The notes under the pieces were generated by a model that saw only the letters and a list, made by a program, of their open reading frames with translations, made no database searches and was not told where the DNA came from. A program made the position numbers and the translations under genes. Positions 37,701 to 51,422 of a stretch of 64,000 bases of DNA are shown piece after piece (position 1 is the first letter of the stretch; each line of letters begins with the position of its first letter). The stretch is taken from assembly GCA_030407085.1 (NCBI GenBank), contig CM059582.1, forward strand, positions 162,804,001-162,868,000. Reading direction: 5' to 3'. This DNA comes from Trichopria drosophilae (taxonomy: Eukaryota > Arthropoda > Insecta > Hymenoptera > Diapriidae).

Positions 37701-40700
37701 ACCCAAATGTTTCTGAAACGTTTATAGAATGTTCCAGAAACGTTCCTAAAACGTTATATGTCTGCAACACGGATGAAACGTTTATAAAACGTTCCGTAAA
37801 AGTTGCAGACATATAACGTTTTAGGAACGTTTCTGGAACATTCTAAAAACGTTTTAGAAACATTTGGGTTCTTCGTGCCCGTTGGGAATGTATCTGAAAT
37901 ATGGAATGATTGAGAAAATGTATTAAAATTAAGAAAAAGCATAACTTTGCTTCTGGTATTATTTCATCGATTGCTGTAAATATTACTAGTGGTTAAAATA
38001 AAAGGATAGAAAAGTCCATCCGATATTGATTAAGTATTTGATAACGAAGAATCACCGTAATACTACTTATTTTATGTCTAGATAATAGCTTTATTCTACA
38101 CTAAAAATTAGCCCTTACGAACCTAATTATCATAATTTGCGGAATAGTGGATTGATTGGTTCAATTTTAAACAATCTGTAACTTAGACTTATAGGATGGT
38201 TCCATCAAATATTCGTCACGATATCGCAATTTGTGAAAATGGCTTCAATGCTTCAAGATATTAGATCAAAGATTTCTCAAGATGCAGGAATAAAGGCAGT
38301 TCTTGATGAACACTCATGTGAGATGAAAATAAATATTTCAATATCGTATTTTTATGTGCCTTCAATTACTCCCAGAACACAGGATACGCTGATGGCAAAA
38401 ATTGATTAAAATAATAATGCAAGCAAAAGTGCGTTAACATTTTGTGCGACAAAAATGACTTATTTCAAGTTTGCGAGCCAAAACGAATTACTTAATTGTT
38501 CAGAGCAAAATGGTTGATACTTCTAAGAGATTTTTGTCCTGACCAAAAATTAATTGCAAAATTTAATTTGTTTTTGTACCAGTTCCATTAATCCAAAAAT
38601 TGACGGACAAAAATGAATTACAATTTCCATGTGGGCAAAAATAACGTAAAATTTTCATTCACTTTTTCCCTGAAGAATATTTCAAGTCATTTTTGTTTAC
38701 ACAATATTTTAACTCATGTTTACCCACAGCTAACAATTTGTCAAACATCTCGGTGATAAAAAAGGGACAATCTCGAGAATGCGAAAGAACCCATGGGAGT
38801 TGGTGACAGGATCATTGAGAGATCAACGAATTGCAGTAAAAATGGAAAGACACAAACCGACTGAAAAATTCTCTGCATCGAAGATCCTGCAATATTACGA
38901 CGCCTAGCAGAGAGAGTGCGAAAAAAACTAGCAATGAAATGGATGGAGAAGTTGATGATTTTGAAAATCCTAACCTGGTCTGCAACGCACCTCCCGTATT
39001 TTAATCAGTATTTTACGACATCAGCTTGCATTTCAAAAAAATACTGAAGCAAAATTCTATATAGAATACATTGAAATGTCGAGGAAACAGTGTTACCTTG
39101 CGGTAATTGTGTTGTTAATGGAGATGATATGGTCACAAAATTCAAGGGCTTAGATCCATAATGTATTTCCATTTGCTTTCCTTTGTTTACATCATCACAA
39201 TTGCTGTAGACTTGATTTAGACATTGTGAAAATGTAAATCCTCTTGTAAGTAATACACCTGTTATAAATATATTACAAATTAATTTTCGTACCATTTAAA
39301 GCTCTTTATGTAGATTTTTTTTTTTTTACTATAATAAAAGAAATTCCATGATTAATATTTAAGTCTTTCAACTCATGTTATGTCCACGATAGTAAACGAA
39401 AGAAATCGCTAGTCTTGAAAAGTCAATGTGTGATAGTGACAAGTGTTTAACGCCATAAAACTATTATTAAAATACATCAAGTTTTGCGTCAAACAATTAG
39501 AAATTTATAATAAGGACATTATTCTAGTCCAGCATTTTCTGTTATGATATAAATCTCAATACTGTTCAATGATACAAATCTCAATATATGCACATGTACG
39601 TTAAGTATTTGTGGACTAAATTTCTTGGTTCACAGTGTCGATATTTTTCAAAAACAGTTATGGAATAATTTTATTTTTCAATATTCACAATAATTATAAC
39701 AACACATAATGATGAAGAATAGATATGTTACTTTAGTGTTTATTTCATTAAACTCTTTTTGTTTAAGTGAATTTTAATTAATAGAATTGCTCGTATAAGG
39801 TAATTGAATATAATACTTTCTTGTTTGTGTTTAAGGGTATGCATTTTAAAATTATATTATCTTTATAGCTCCTCTATGAAGTACGATAAACTGTCATACT
39901 GTTTGGTTGGCTGTAGGAAGTTTTATTCTCGTTATGTGAAGCGAATCAACATCAGATCATGGATGCTTTTTACAAGTTGCATAAGTGTTCTAATTAATTC
40001 CCACTGCCCAATTAATCATTATCGGCTCGGGTCTATGACTACATAGAATCATTGCAGTTAGTTCTATATGAAAACCGATGTACGAAATTATAGTAAGAGC
40101 AATTAAATGAAGCAATGAATAAATTTGGTTGTAATAACGTAAATAGATTTTAAATAATTTATTCGCAATTCAAATTTAAGTTTGTAAAGTTTGTAAAGAT
40201 AGTAAAAAATATGTGTTAAACTCAGGGAGAGTTATAAAAGATGGTCCTAATTATTACAATTTCAAATAACAATAACATACCAGCTTCCCTATATTGTGCG
40301 TAAATAAGATCATCTGGTGATAATGCAGTACAAGATCCAACATGTATAGCTTCTTCACCTGTGTTTGCTAAATAAAGCAATATTCGACCTTCGTGCGCCA
40401 GTTTAATGAAATGATCGTCCATGACACTGAGCGAAACCATATTACGATACATTTGTCTCAAAGTCTGTTTATCCAACTTCAAATTAAATTAAAACAATCA
40501 TTATTTTATAATATACAATATCGTTAGGTTTTTGTGTAGCATAACAAATAAGTTTCAACAATTTTTACATTGTTAGGTTTAAAGTTTGACCTCATAATTC
40601 TGTAAGTAGGTATAGCACTGTAGGAATCTTTATTAACAAATTTGAAAACGTCAGTAAAAGTAGTAGCAGCTCCTAAAAATGCCGGTTCTTCGACTGCTTT

Positions 40701-40880
40701 CGTTGTATATTTCATCTGTAATAATACAGTGAAGAAGGTAATGAAAAAATATAAGAAGAAAGATACACTATAGAAAGATAAGAAACAAAATAATATTTAA
40801 AAAACAACAAATAGTTAACTTACTAATGCACCTAGAAGACTCGCTGAACATTTAGGTATTCTCTTTAGCACCGGATGCAT
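34769..40880 (-). CDS. Branched-chain 2-oxoacid dehydrogenase E1 alpha, divergent tandem copy
   Basis: E1 alpha of the mitochondrial BCKDH complex decarboxylates Val/Leu/Ile-derived 2-oxoacids with TPP. Exons: 40880-40824, 40715-40569, 40476-40281, 39258-39097, 37408-37264, 36092-35889, 35459-35196, 34853-34769. All junctions are GT-AG with consistent phases, giving 419 residues and no stop or frameshift. The N-terminus [19 protein letters not shown] is basic and suits a mitochondrial presequence. TPP and metal motifs are intact: [20 protein letters not shown] (about 208-217), RNNGYAIS (about 237). The regulatory loop is altered: [16 protein letters not shown] in place of the usual [11 protein letters not shown]. 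The loop His (H308) is kept, but the kinase-target Ser position is Gly309. Exon 3 is also diverged ([20 protein letters not shown]). The C-terminus HYPLDKF is normal. An unregulated or specialised paralogue is inferred. Confidence 0.95.
37510..37587. repeat. Short inverted repeat in a BCKDHA intron
   Basis: AACCGAATCTTACAAGGTTA faces its near-inverse containing TTAACCTTGTTGTAAGGTTC, about 25 bases per arm with a 3-base insertion in the right arm. It lies about 100 bases upstream (on the plus strand) of the larger hairpin at 37684. Confidence 0.7.
37684..37886. mobile_element. ~203 bp near-perfect hairpin element
   Basis: The left end CCCAACGGGCGCGAAGAACC is the inverse of the right end, which terminates GTGCCCGTTGGG. 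Arms of about 85 bases run inward through ACGTT-rich sequence (AACGTTATATGTCTGCAAC), and the ~33 base centre is itself palindromic (ACGGATGAAACGTTT... inverse). It has no ORF. The few mismatches suggest a recent fold-back MITE insertion in intron 5 of the left E1 alpha copy. Confidence 0.85.
38239..38409 (+). CDS. Small ORF on the opposite strand inside a BCKDHA intron
   Basis: The ATG is in a favourable context (GAAAATGG) and opens 56 codons: [20 protein letters not shown], then a Cys-containing tail. A donor-like GTGAGA follows codon 26 (EHS). A strong acceptor (TGTTTACCCACAG) lies at about 38728, and joining them gives a 51-residue alternative product that reads [17 protein letters not shown] after the junction. 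Neither product matches a family I know. It is nested in intron 4 of the left E1 alpha copy on the other strand. Confidence 0.35.
   Translation: MASMLQDIRSKISQDAGIKAVLDEHSCEMKINISISYFYVPSITPRTQDTLMAKID
38750..38910 (+). pseudogene. Coding-like remnant inside the same intron
   Basis: A GC-richer plus-strand segment is open for about 54 codons ending in TAG, including [20 protein letters not shown] and [20 protein letters not shown]. Coding-like sequence continues after the TAG in a shifted frame. That pattern is what a decayed or retroposed gene fragment looks like. No homologue recognised. The acceptor just upstream would put this frame behind an immediate TAA. Confidence 0.3.
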
Positions 40881-43800
40881 CTTGTATGAATTATTTTAAC
40901 CCTGCGTATCTTCTATCCGTATTATATTGTTCTTAGTTCAGTACTCCATTTCAGTAGTAAACGATTAACTTTTTACAGAACTTTTCAACACGAACATTAT
41001 TTCATTACATTCCGAATATATAGTATATTGTATTCAACTTAAAAGTGTACATGAGTCATTGTTTAACTGGTGTGAAATCAAAGTAATTTTGTATTTATTA
41101 GTTTATTGATTCACGAAAAATGAACATTTTCAGAAATAGTTGCTAAATTTTTAATAATTTAAAACAATAAATTTTTTACAGTATTAATAAAAAAAAATTA
41201 CATTTATTATAAAATGTCTTCAGAGATAATGCTTTACACGTGAAAGACAGAAAAGTGAGGAACGACTGAAAGAAGATTTCGTTGCTAATACTGCACTATT
41301 CGAAATCCATAAGAAAATGATTGCAATTTTATAGCTTATTATTTATGTTTTACATCGAGTACTTGTTCTTAAAGTGGCGACTTGTACATTTATGGAATAT
41401 AAATAGGCAATAAAGTCACTAAAGAGGACATGAAGAAAGGTATCATAATATATATCACGTAAAGTAAAAAATACATATATGTATACAGGGTCTCCAAGAG
41501 CTGACCAGCAATATTTCACCAGGTGACTTTCTTGATATTTCAAACAAAATAGTCCTCTAAAAAATTTGGATCTGAGGCATAGAATTTGAATGAAGTGCCA
41601 TTGAAGTTTAGAAAAAAAATATTTTTTTTGCAATAACATGTTTTATATCTTAGTAAGGACCAATATTATAGGCCCGTAAATAAATAAATAACTCGGCTCT
41701 TTTTAAAGTTATTTCAATGAGCGTGAGCTCATTTTTAAGTTATTTTTAAGCCCTAAACTTCACCCCTGAGAACATTTGACTTGCGATGAATGTTTCTGAA
41801 GTTACATATGATAGTCCCCAAAATGGCATCCGAAGTGAAAATTTGTTTGAAAATTTCAAAATGCCATAACTGTAAAACAATCAGCTTTTTCAAATAAATG
41901 CTAAGAATGAACAGTTTTTCGAAGTCAATGAGAAATACATCGGAATTTATTCACATTTTGTGTTTACTTTTTGAAAAATTAGTTATCTAAAATGGTAGTA
42001 TATTCCTTGATGATTACTTACCTTTAATGTACCCTTGAAGTTTTTAGATCTTTTTAGAGCCTATTTTTAAAGAATTTTTAAAATTGTTTAGATTTTAACG
42101 TCCAGAATGTTCTCCGATGTACGACTTCAACCGTATATATTTACAAATTGACATCAATGAACAATTATTTTAAAATGTACCTTATTTACTATTTTCGCGG
42201 ATGCCTTCAAATCAAGTCAATGATGCCTTCAAATTTTGAAAAAAAAATTGAGTATTTTCCTACGATTTTAAGAAATCTTTTTATAAAACATATTTCTTGA
42301 CAATTTTTGTTTTCTTGACAAACTTTTTTCAAATGTAGGTAGTTCGGAAATACATCATTTAAATTAAATTTGAACTACATTTTTTTATAATAAGTTTGAG
42401 GTACGCGGATCATGAATTTGAAGAATTCAGAAATTTAGAATGACTGGCGAATGTCTGTATGTTGTTTAGATTGCCGAGTGCTAATCTGGGGTAAACATTT
42501 CAAATTCAAAATGTCTGACTGATCATTTTCTCTCATTAGAGAAACTCGTCTACTAAATCAGAAATAATGCATATTACACTAGAAAAATTCACAATTGATG
42601 GTAAAAAAGAGCATTCGAACGGCAATCAAAAAGTCCCAAGTTTAAATCCCGGCGTAACGAATCTTCCGACTTTGTTCCACATTTTCATCAGCCTTTTCAT
42701 TTTACGTATAATTTGCATTATTTTTGATGGCGCAGATGATTTTCTGTCATCAGAAAAAATTAGCTACAAAAATGAACAGTATGCATCCCAAAACATTCTG
42801 ATTGCTCGTCAAAGACGTTCCATCAAATTTTTATTGCTTCTTCTCAAAAACATCGTAAAAATCGAAACATTCAAATATATTAATTGAGATTGAACATTCC
42901 TACTATAGAATGTTTTAAAATCCATTTTCCGGAATTTAATCTCTTATGTTTTTTACTATACTGGCCCCATCCACTGGATCTGGCTCCAATATTATCAGAC
43001 GAGGGCACCCAAGTGCAATTGACGAGGCCATCAATATTTTTAATTAACGACTATGTTCAGTGAATCAAAGTAAATGGGATTAATGTGTTTTCAACCAGAA
43101 CAAAGCTCAGCCTAAAAAATTTGTTTTTATTACTGTTTGAGGAGTCTATGTCTGAAATTTGCGTAGAGACTCCTATTTTTTATTATAGATTAATATTCAA
43201 CCGACCAAAAAACTTGAGATTAATGTGCTCTTAACTTGTGAAAAGTCGTATTCTTTTTCTTTCGATACTATATCGCTATAAAAAATTATTTTAACGGATT
43301 TTTTGAGTACGTGCGAATTTTTCCTAGTGACCTCCTATTTTTTACATGTTCAGTTCATGTTCTCAGATATACAGCAACATACATCTGATTAGGGTGGTAT
43401 GGACCCTATCACAGAAAACAAATATTTTTTTATGAGTTATTGAAATAATTTTTGAAAAATTCGGGCTTTGTAACTGTAATTCTAACCATTATATGTATAT
43501 GATATCCTATAAAATTACAGAAATTCTCGAAGAATTTGGTCGATCGATTGTCGATAAAATTCTTCACTATCTTTGAAAAGATTTTTTACCCAGTTGTAGT
43601 TGCGGTTACAGGGCCCGAATGTTAAGAAAATGTTTCAGTTATTTTTAATTTACATTTTTACATGTAGATTGCTACCTTATCAACTGAGGACTTTAGAATC
43701 TCCTTTATAGTAAAAAATTAAAAGGTAAAAGTGAAAAGTCACATGCAACCCTCCCTTCTTTTGGTAAATATAACGAGTCGGAAGGAGAAGGCGAGGAACC

Positions 43801-44540
43801 GAGAGGGTAAATATACTGGGACTCTACTGTATATTTATTTTCAAGTACAGTTTTTTTTATTCTTATTTACAATCTTTTATTCTAGGAAAACGTTTGTAAA
43901 CTGGTTGAATTTACTATTCCTTTTTTAACTTTTTTTTTGTAAATAATTATCTTTTTATATCAGCTGCAATTATTATATTATTTTGGAATATGATTCTTGT
44001 AGAAATAGAGAGAGCCTAACTCAGGGATTTAGTAAGAATTTCGAAGCTATACAAATACAAAATATCAACCGAATCTCAAAAGCATTTTCCGTGTTTGAAA
44101 TATTTCATGGTCCAAATTGAACCAGTTTCCAGAACCTTTTTTTTATGAAAATTTTAAAATCATCGAATCATTGAGATATTTATCTGTTATTAACATTTTT
44201 GCTCTTTTCTAAAGAACATTAATTACTAAGCCTGATATAGAGTGTATTCCCGTAAAGAAACTTAAACTAATTCTCTATACAGTATATATTCTGTATTGTA
44301 AAAAAAAGAAATGAGTATAGGGTTGAAAATGTAGTATTTTTATGTTTTGTATGACTATTTAAGTTGGTGCCATTCTAAGCAAACACAAATCATATATATC
44401 TCGAGTTAAAAAAATATATTTTCTTTAAAATTGTACAAAAAATCTGCCTGCAGAAAAGTAATTACAAGCAAATACGGATTTACTTCGACAATTAATGGCA
44501 TACTTAAATTTGTACTTTCAATTTAAATTTGATGATCATG
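40881..44540. other. Intergenic region between the two BCKDHA copies
   Basis: It contains the promoter of the left copy and the 3' end of the right copy. No gene seen. Around 42567-42690 the plus strand has a B-box-like word (AAGTTTAAATCCCGGCG) followed by AATCTTCCGACTTTG, reminiscent of a decayed tRNA-derived SINE. Near 43455-43620 a fragment of the 27139/56221 MITE family occurs. Confidence 0.4.
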
Positions 44541-44545
44541 TTAGG

Positions 44546-47500
44546 TTAGGCATTTTGATATTGTTCTAACGGATAATGATTCGAATACTTCTTCACATGT
44601 TCCTCCATCGACCTCATTTGATGCCTAAAAATACAATTATTAATCATTATTAATGATCGATAATAACGATAGCGACATATATAACTTTTACATACTTAAT
44701 ATGATCTGGCATATTGGAATATACGTCTGAAAATAATTCCTTCCAATTAGGTTTCCTCTTCTTTTCAGCATCTGCGAAGGCTTTCAGAATTGCCTTCTTA
44801 GTAGATTGCGTGAAACAGGTTTCCTCCTCTTGTGACCAATATCCGAGGAGTTCTAAGAAATGTCGGAATCTTAGGATGGGTGAGAAATTGTTCCATTCGG
44901 CAATTTCATTTGGCGATCTGTATGCTGTGCTATCGTCTGAGGTACTATGATGGCCCACTCTAAATATAGTACAATAATACGAAGTTTTAACACTCGAAAA
45001 ATATAAAACCGTACAAATAACATTTCGAACCAATTTATCAATGTAGTAAATGCTTATTTGAGAACAATTTTGGTTAACGAAAAAATTAAACATTGTACCT
45101 GTATGTCATTGCTTCTATTAGTGCAGGTTTCCCATTTTTTACAACATAATCTCGAGCCATCTGGGTGACTTGATGCACTGCTAGTACATCATTGCCATCT
45201 ACTCGAATTGTATTTATCCCATAAGCTGGACCTTTAGCAGCAACCCCGTCCCCTTTATACTGTTGGTGTGTAGGTGTTGAAATTGCGTACCCGTTATTTC
45301 GACTAAAATAACATGTATTAAAGTACGTGAATCCTTTTAATGCATATAAATGATAGAATGATTTATTATATATTTAAAACCTTTTACAATTATAATAAGT
45401 ATTCAAAACAACAAACCATAAGAAAATCACAGGACAATCTAGCGACGCTGCAAAATTGAGCGCTGCATGAGCATCTCCTTCACTTGAAGCTCCTTCTCCA
45501 AAGTAACATATTACGCAAGAATTCTTGTCTTTTCTCTTTAGTGCATATGCTGCTCCTACGGCTGTTGGGAATTTAAAAATTACAATATTACATTAACCAT
45601 AGTGATTTTGCAAAAAAAAATGTTTTTTGAGAAAGCTTAGAAATCTAAATCTTAGATATTAGCGTCTGATAACACAGGTCAACAAAAAAAGACTTTTTTA
45701 TGAGATATCGGAATGGTTTTGGATGTATTTTTGGGCGCTGAACACGATCCCGGCTTCCAAAATTGCCCATCACGTCAGGATTTTGAGAAAAGTGTGGGTA
45801 AAGACCCTAAAAACCGGATTTTTGAGGGTGTTCAGTATTTTTCTCTCTCTAACCTCGCGTACCAGAAAATTTCAATTAGTCTTAAATTGATGCTTGAATC
45901 GTGGATTACAAAATGACGGTAAATGTGCATTTATATTTTGCAATATCATAGCCATGTGGACAAAAATCGAAAAAATACATGTCCAATTCTTCTGTTTTTT
46001 GCACCGTCATGCCTTCAATTTCAATAAAAATTGAGTCGGCGGGAACACTCTTAATGTTGCAGACAAAAAATGTTTGGTACTGACGATGCAGGTTTTTTTA
46101 AAACAATTTCCATGAAATCTAAAATCAACGATTTTTGAGGTAGCTGATTACGAATCCGGTATTATTTTTCAAAAATTCAAAAGGGCGGATCCAATATGGC
46201 GGATGTAAAAATTAAAATTTGGCTTATATTATCTGCTTATTTTAAGAAATTATTTCCGTAAATCATACAAATATTTGATTTTGATTATTCGAATAAATAT
46301 CCACCTATGAATTTACAAATTTAACAATTAAACACTGAACAGCGTCAATAAACGAAGTCGTTGAAGAATAATCATTGCATAGTGAAGGGCAAATCTGTGA
46401 TTTTATTTTAAAATGTTTTGGCATGTTTTTTAAATTAAAATCAGACTTATTTGTCCACACAAACTAATTACATACTTAAAGACACATCTAAAAATAAGAA
46501 AATAGGAAAATAGAGACTGAAATGTTTCCAACAAGATTAAAATATTTAAAAGGATGTCGAAATAAAGAAAAATCTTTAGAAAATCATCCTCCAAACGTTC
46601 AATGTTCAAAATATTTAACATCAAAGTTGTGCACCCTTCATATTCGTAACGTAAATAATTTTGTTACGGTTATGAAGGAAAAGATTTGACAGAGTAATGA
46701 GCACTTATGATCGAAAATATATGATTAAATCAAATTTTATGGGTACTAATTTGATGATGTATAACTCGTGTAAAAATGTTACGTAAATTACCTTGTGGCA
46801 GCTGCGTCGTTAAAGGAGACGATATTGTAATAAAATTTAATTCTTTACATCCATAATGAACAGGCATTTGTCTTCCTTTTCCATTATCGTCACAATTTCC
46901 GTAGCACTGATCCATAAATTGCGAAAACTTGAAGCCCCTCGATAATAAGACACCTGTTGTAACATACCAGTTAAAAATCTAAATACTTTACACTGAAATA
47001 AAATCGATTGGATCTATTCAACTACTTTTATACAGCCGGGTGTTTAGTAATTTTACCCAAAGGTTATTATATCATTTTTTCGTGTTCGCAAACAAACTTC
47101 ACAATTCATTTCATTAACTACATTCGTCATTATTTTAATAATATATCGTAGATAAGAACGTATTGAACTGCAGAGAAAAGTTAAAAAGTTTTTAAATTTA
47201 CTATGGATATTTTTTAGTCTAGGTACCACTCTTGCTACATTTCATCTGAATATTAATTTGCAGGAATATAAAACAAAACTACTATCATCATGACTTATCG
47301 AATAAAGAAAATATAAACCGTTTTGGATATAACTTATTTTCTGTTGGGTACAAGTGTTTATTAAGCAAGTAAAGTCAATTGTAAAAATGGCTAAATACAC
47401 CTAAGTGATACAGTAGAAATCATTTTTGGGAAAACGCATAAAACTGATTTACTTTTCATACAAAATAAATACAGAAATATTATTCAGCCTAAATGTTACT

Positions 47501-50500
47501 TTTATGCATTTAAAATAATACATGCATGGTATTATGCTCAATGATAAACCCTGTTTCAAATAATTGTACTAATTAGCAATGGACTTAATGCCTATTTGAG
47601 TAATTCAAAATAAAAATAACATGTCCCGATATAATTCTAACCAATTTATATTAAAAAATACAATACAATGTATAAATTACATTTTAGGGGGTTTTAATAT
47701 TTAAATTATTCCCTTCTGTCTCATTTGTGACTGTAGGCCATTCGATCAGGAATGATCGAAATGGATATATTTAACGAGTATGTACTCTTGCAACTATTTT
47801 GGATCTTCAATTTTTGCTTTATTTTATTGGAATATGACCACTAGGGTAAGTTTCATCAGTTGATAATTACGTACAGAAATTAATATAAACCCTCATCGAA
47901 TAATATAAATAAAGCTGTACTTTATTAAATATAAGGGCAAAATACTATTAGTACATAGAGCATACAAAACGTAATATTCATATTCAAACATGAGATTCTC
48001 AAATACTTTTTATGATAAAATGAAATAACCAACTTATGCAAAAAGGGATCTAACTCCAGGACTAAAACATTAACACTTTTAATATGTACCAATTTATATA
48101 TCTGGACTTTAAAAGAAAGAATTTATGAGTATCTCAGTTTACCCAAAAATAGTGTTGGTGCACTTTTTGAATGCACCAAATTATATGCATTAGAAATATT
48201 GAAAAAAAGTTTAAATTGTTAGATTATGTTAATAAGACCACATTTGCTTTCTAACGATATGGACGAGGTATAGTTTATTAATCTTGAAATTACAATTAAA
48301 CTGTTTTAAAATGTTTTAAACTATCCCGCATACATTTGCTTTAATGCTTTTCTACCTTATATTATTTATTTGTTATATACAATTATTTCAGAAAATATAA
48401 AATAAAAATAATATTAAATACATTTTTGTAAATAATGTATGGGATACTAGTCATGTATTAAATCAAAATTTTACCAGCCTCTCTATATTGTGCGTAAATG
48501 ACGTCATTCGGCTGCAGTGCACATGCAGATCCAATTTGTACAGCTTCTTCTCCGGAATTCGTCATATAAAAAGAAATACGTCCTTGTCGTTGAGATTCAT
48601 ATAGAATTTTGTCCATGATACTAACAGACGCCATATCTTTGTACATTTTGAGTAATGTTTCTTTGTCAAGCTGTAATTATTAAAATAAATAAATAAATAC
48701 ATTAAGAAACAACAATTATCGTTTAGAAAATTAATACCGAAAACCAAATTAAAAATTGGCAATACTAAATGTAGTGCTGTTTAAAACGATATACATTACT
48801 ATAATTATTGTTTTGTAAGTGTCTTAATGAAATGTTATAACTAACATGACAAACCAACAAGTTTTCGAGATTTGCTTCTTCAAACTGTAATAGTAACAAC
48901 ATTTGTATGGCCACAGTTTTATTTTAGAATAATAAAAATATTTAGAAATTTGTTTGTTCAGGTTTTTACAGAATAAAATATAATCAAATTAAATAAATAA
49001 ATACTAGGGTAGTATTTGCAAATCATATGCTTGAAGCTCGTTAATATATTTATAGATTAAAGTGAGTTTTACTGAAATGTTACAGAATTGAAATTAAAAT
49101 AAGCAGGGCATTTTAAAAACACGACTGTAAAACTAGTCTATGGATAACATTATTGGTATAATAATTCTTTAAATTTCGCCGGAACGTTTGCAATTCGGGG
49201 ATATGTCGCCCAGATATATGAGAGTGCTAAAAATGTTCCGCATATGCCTATACACTTAAAATAGATTCGGAAACATGTGCTTAAAGACAGTGCAGGATTT
49301 ACTTTCAAGAAAAATCGCGATTAACAATAACCAGGACGTTGAACAAACTTTATTTTTCTTGTTTCGCGAGAACTAATTGACTAAAACATGTATCTAACAT
49401 TCCCATTTAGTTGAAAATATTACGCATACCTTATTCAACATAGGAGGAATATAAAAATGATTGTTAATAATTCTTTTTGACAATTGCCATGTTAAACTAA
49501 TAACTATTTTCATGTTATACCTTCATCGTGAAAATTGGTGTAAGATACTGTAAAGTTAAACTGCATAACGTTTCATATGATAAACCTGAGAGGTTCATTG
49601 TTCACTTAATTATAGTCACGAATAGAGTCCAAAGAAACCATAACAAATATAGACTACGACTATTTGTAAAATTTCATATATAACAGGAAGTCCTTCAACA
49701 ATTAGTTGACATTTTACTAAGATTCAAATTTAGGTCGAAACTATTGAGTTCGATTTTGAAATTGATTCCAAAAGATCCTCTCTATTCGATATAGTTAAAT
49801 TTTTTATTTCCGAAATTTTGGCAATGGCGAACTAAGAAGATATTAATCGGCCCCCTAAGTTTCAATTTTTCATTTATATTGCATGGTCCAAGTCAAAATG
49901 GTTTCAATCATTTTAAAAGCTTTTATTTCTAAACTAGTACTATGGTCTATCAAAAATTAAATGACAGATAATAATTAATTGCACGAAATATAATCAGCAA
50001 TAGGCTGGAAATAAAATGTCAACATACAAGCTACAATTTGTTTCTCCATATAATTGCATCTAATCATAACTGTAAAAATTTGTTATTTTGGACTAAAAGA
50101 AATGTATATCTACTGAAATTCCCGCAAAGAGAATATACTTCTTTCCGGATATTACCAGAATAGAATTTCAAATATATGGCAAACTGTTCATGCAAACGTC
50201 TACTTACTTCCTATACTCGCGATAAGCTGTTTCCTAAATATGTTTTTGATGACTTTAAATTTTTGTCAAATTGCGATGGATGAGAATATTTTCTCAAATA
50301 TTAATAGTAATTTGGTGTGATATCACAGGTACAAAAAAGTGTTCTTGTTGTGGACACCACATTAGTAAGTATTTTTTACCACGTAATCAGAATTTTGATG
50401 TTCAACGTTTTTAGGTAACATCAAAAAATAATCGAAATCCCAAATAAAATTAAAAAAATGAAATAAATAATCAAAATGATTGTATGGTATTTGCCCACTG

Positions 50501-51422
50501 TCCAATATTAGAAAGAAGAAAAATAAACTTTCAAGATATCAAAATCAGCCGGGGAACAGAAGTTACGAAAATCCCCGAAAAGTTAAAATTTCGATATTAT
50601 ATTGTAAATAGCGAGTACAAGGCATTTTAATTGGCTTTCTTTTTGTCAAATTTTCAAAGACAAAGTAAAGAAAATCACTCTGGAGCCATTTTCTATATCG
50701 AAATGTTGGCCTTTCGGTGTATTGATTTTCGGAACTTTGTTCCCCGGCCTCAAAATCTAATATAAATTTTTGTGATGCAAAAGAAGTAAAACAATTTTTG
50801 ACTCTGATATTCATGAGTATGTATTGTATTATAACATAATTTTTTTAAACGTTATTAATGGAAATTTTTAAAACCTCAAGAGGCTTTTTTTAATTACTCG
50901 ATTTTTACATCGTTTTAATTGATATAATTGATAATTTAATTTTAATGATAAATTTTGACACCTATTAATCTTTAGAATATTGTTTGCCGTAAAGTATTTT
51001 TGTAATTAAAAATGGATGCATTTTATTGACAGCCATGTTTGAAAATATGCGACTGTAAACAAGATTAATTATTTACCAAGTTTACCCATTTATTTACCTA
51101 TTTACTTGCTAAAAAAGTATATTAAAAACCTTTAAATTAATTTCTTTTGGATCAAGATTTGGTTTCAGAACCGTGTATATCGGTATTGGTCTGTACGATT
51201 CACTGTTGACGAATTTCATTACGTCAGTAAAGTCATTCTTAACTCCTAAAAACTGTGGTTCATTAATGGCCTTAGTAGATTGCTTCATCTGAAAACAGTA
51301 AACATATTTTTCCGAGGCAGTTTGATAAGAAACACCAAACAATATAAATAAGAAATGTTACTTACAGCTGATCCAACCATTGTGGTTGAGCAATTGACTA
51401 GTCTCCTCAGTAAAACACTCAT
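44546..51422 (-). CDS. BCKDHA: Branched-chain 2-oxoacid dehydrogenase E1 alpha, canonical copy
   Basis: Mitochondrial E1 alpha that, with E1 beta, performs the TPP-dependent committed step of branched-chain amino acid breakdown. Exons: 51422-51366, 51288-51130, 48670-48475, 46953-46792, 45561-45417, 45302-45099, 44959-44696, 44624-44546, giving 421 residues. The exon 2 donor is AAG/GTTTTT, a weak site, but phase and homology support it. Presequence-like start [19 protein letters not shown]. Conserved: [72 protein letters not shown], and the phosphorylation loop [16 protein letters not shown] with the regulatory Ser at residue 313. The C-terminus HYPLEQY matches the family. Exons 1 and 3-7 have exactly the lengths of the left copy (57, 196, 162, 145, 204, 264), so the two are tandem duplicates. 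By sequence this is the copy that keeps the ancestral function. Confidence 0.97.

Noticed and set aside
42567..42887. 106-codon plus-strand ORF
   Set aside because: It begins within a probable decayed SINE and shows no conserved motif. The hydrophobic run reflects T-rich sequence.
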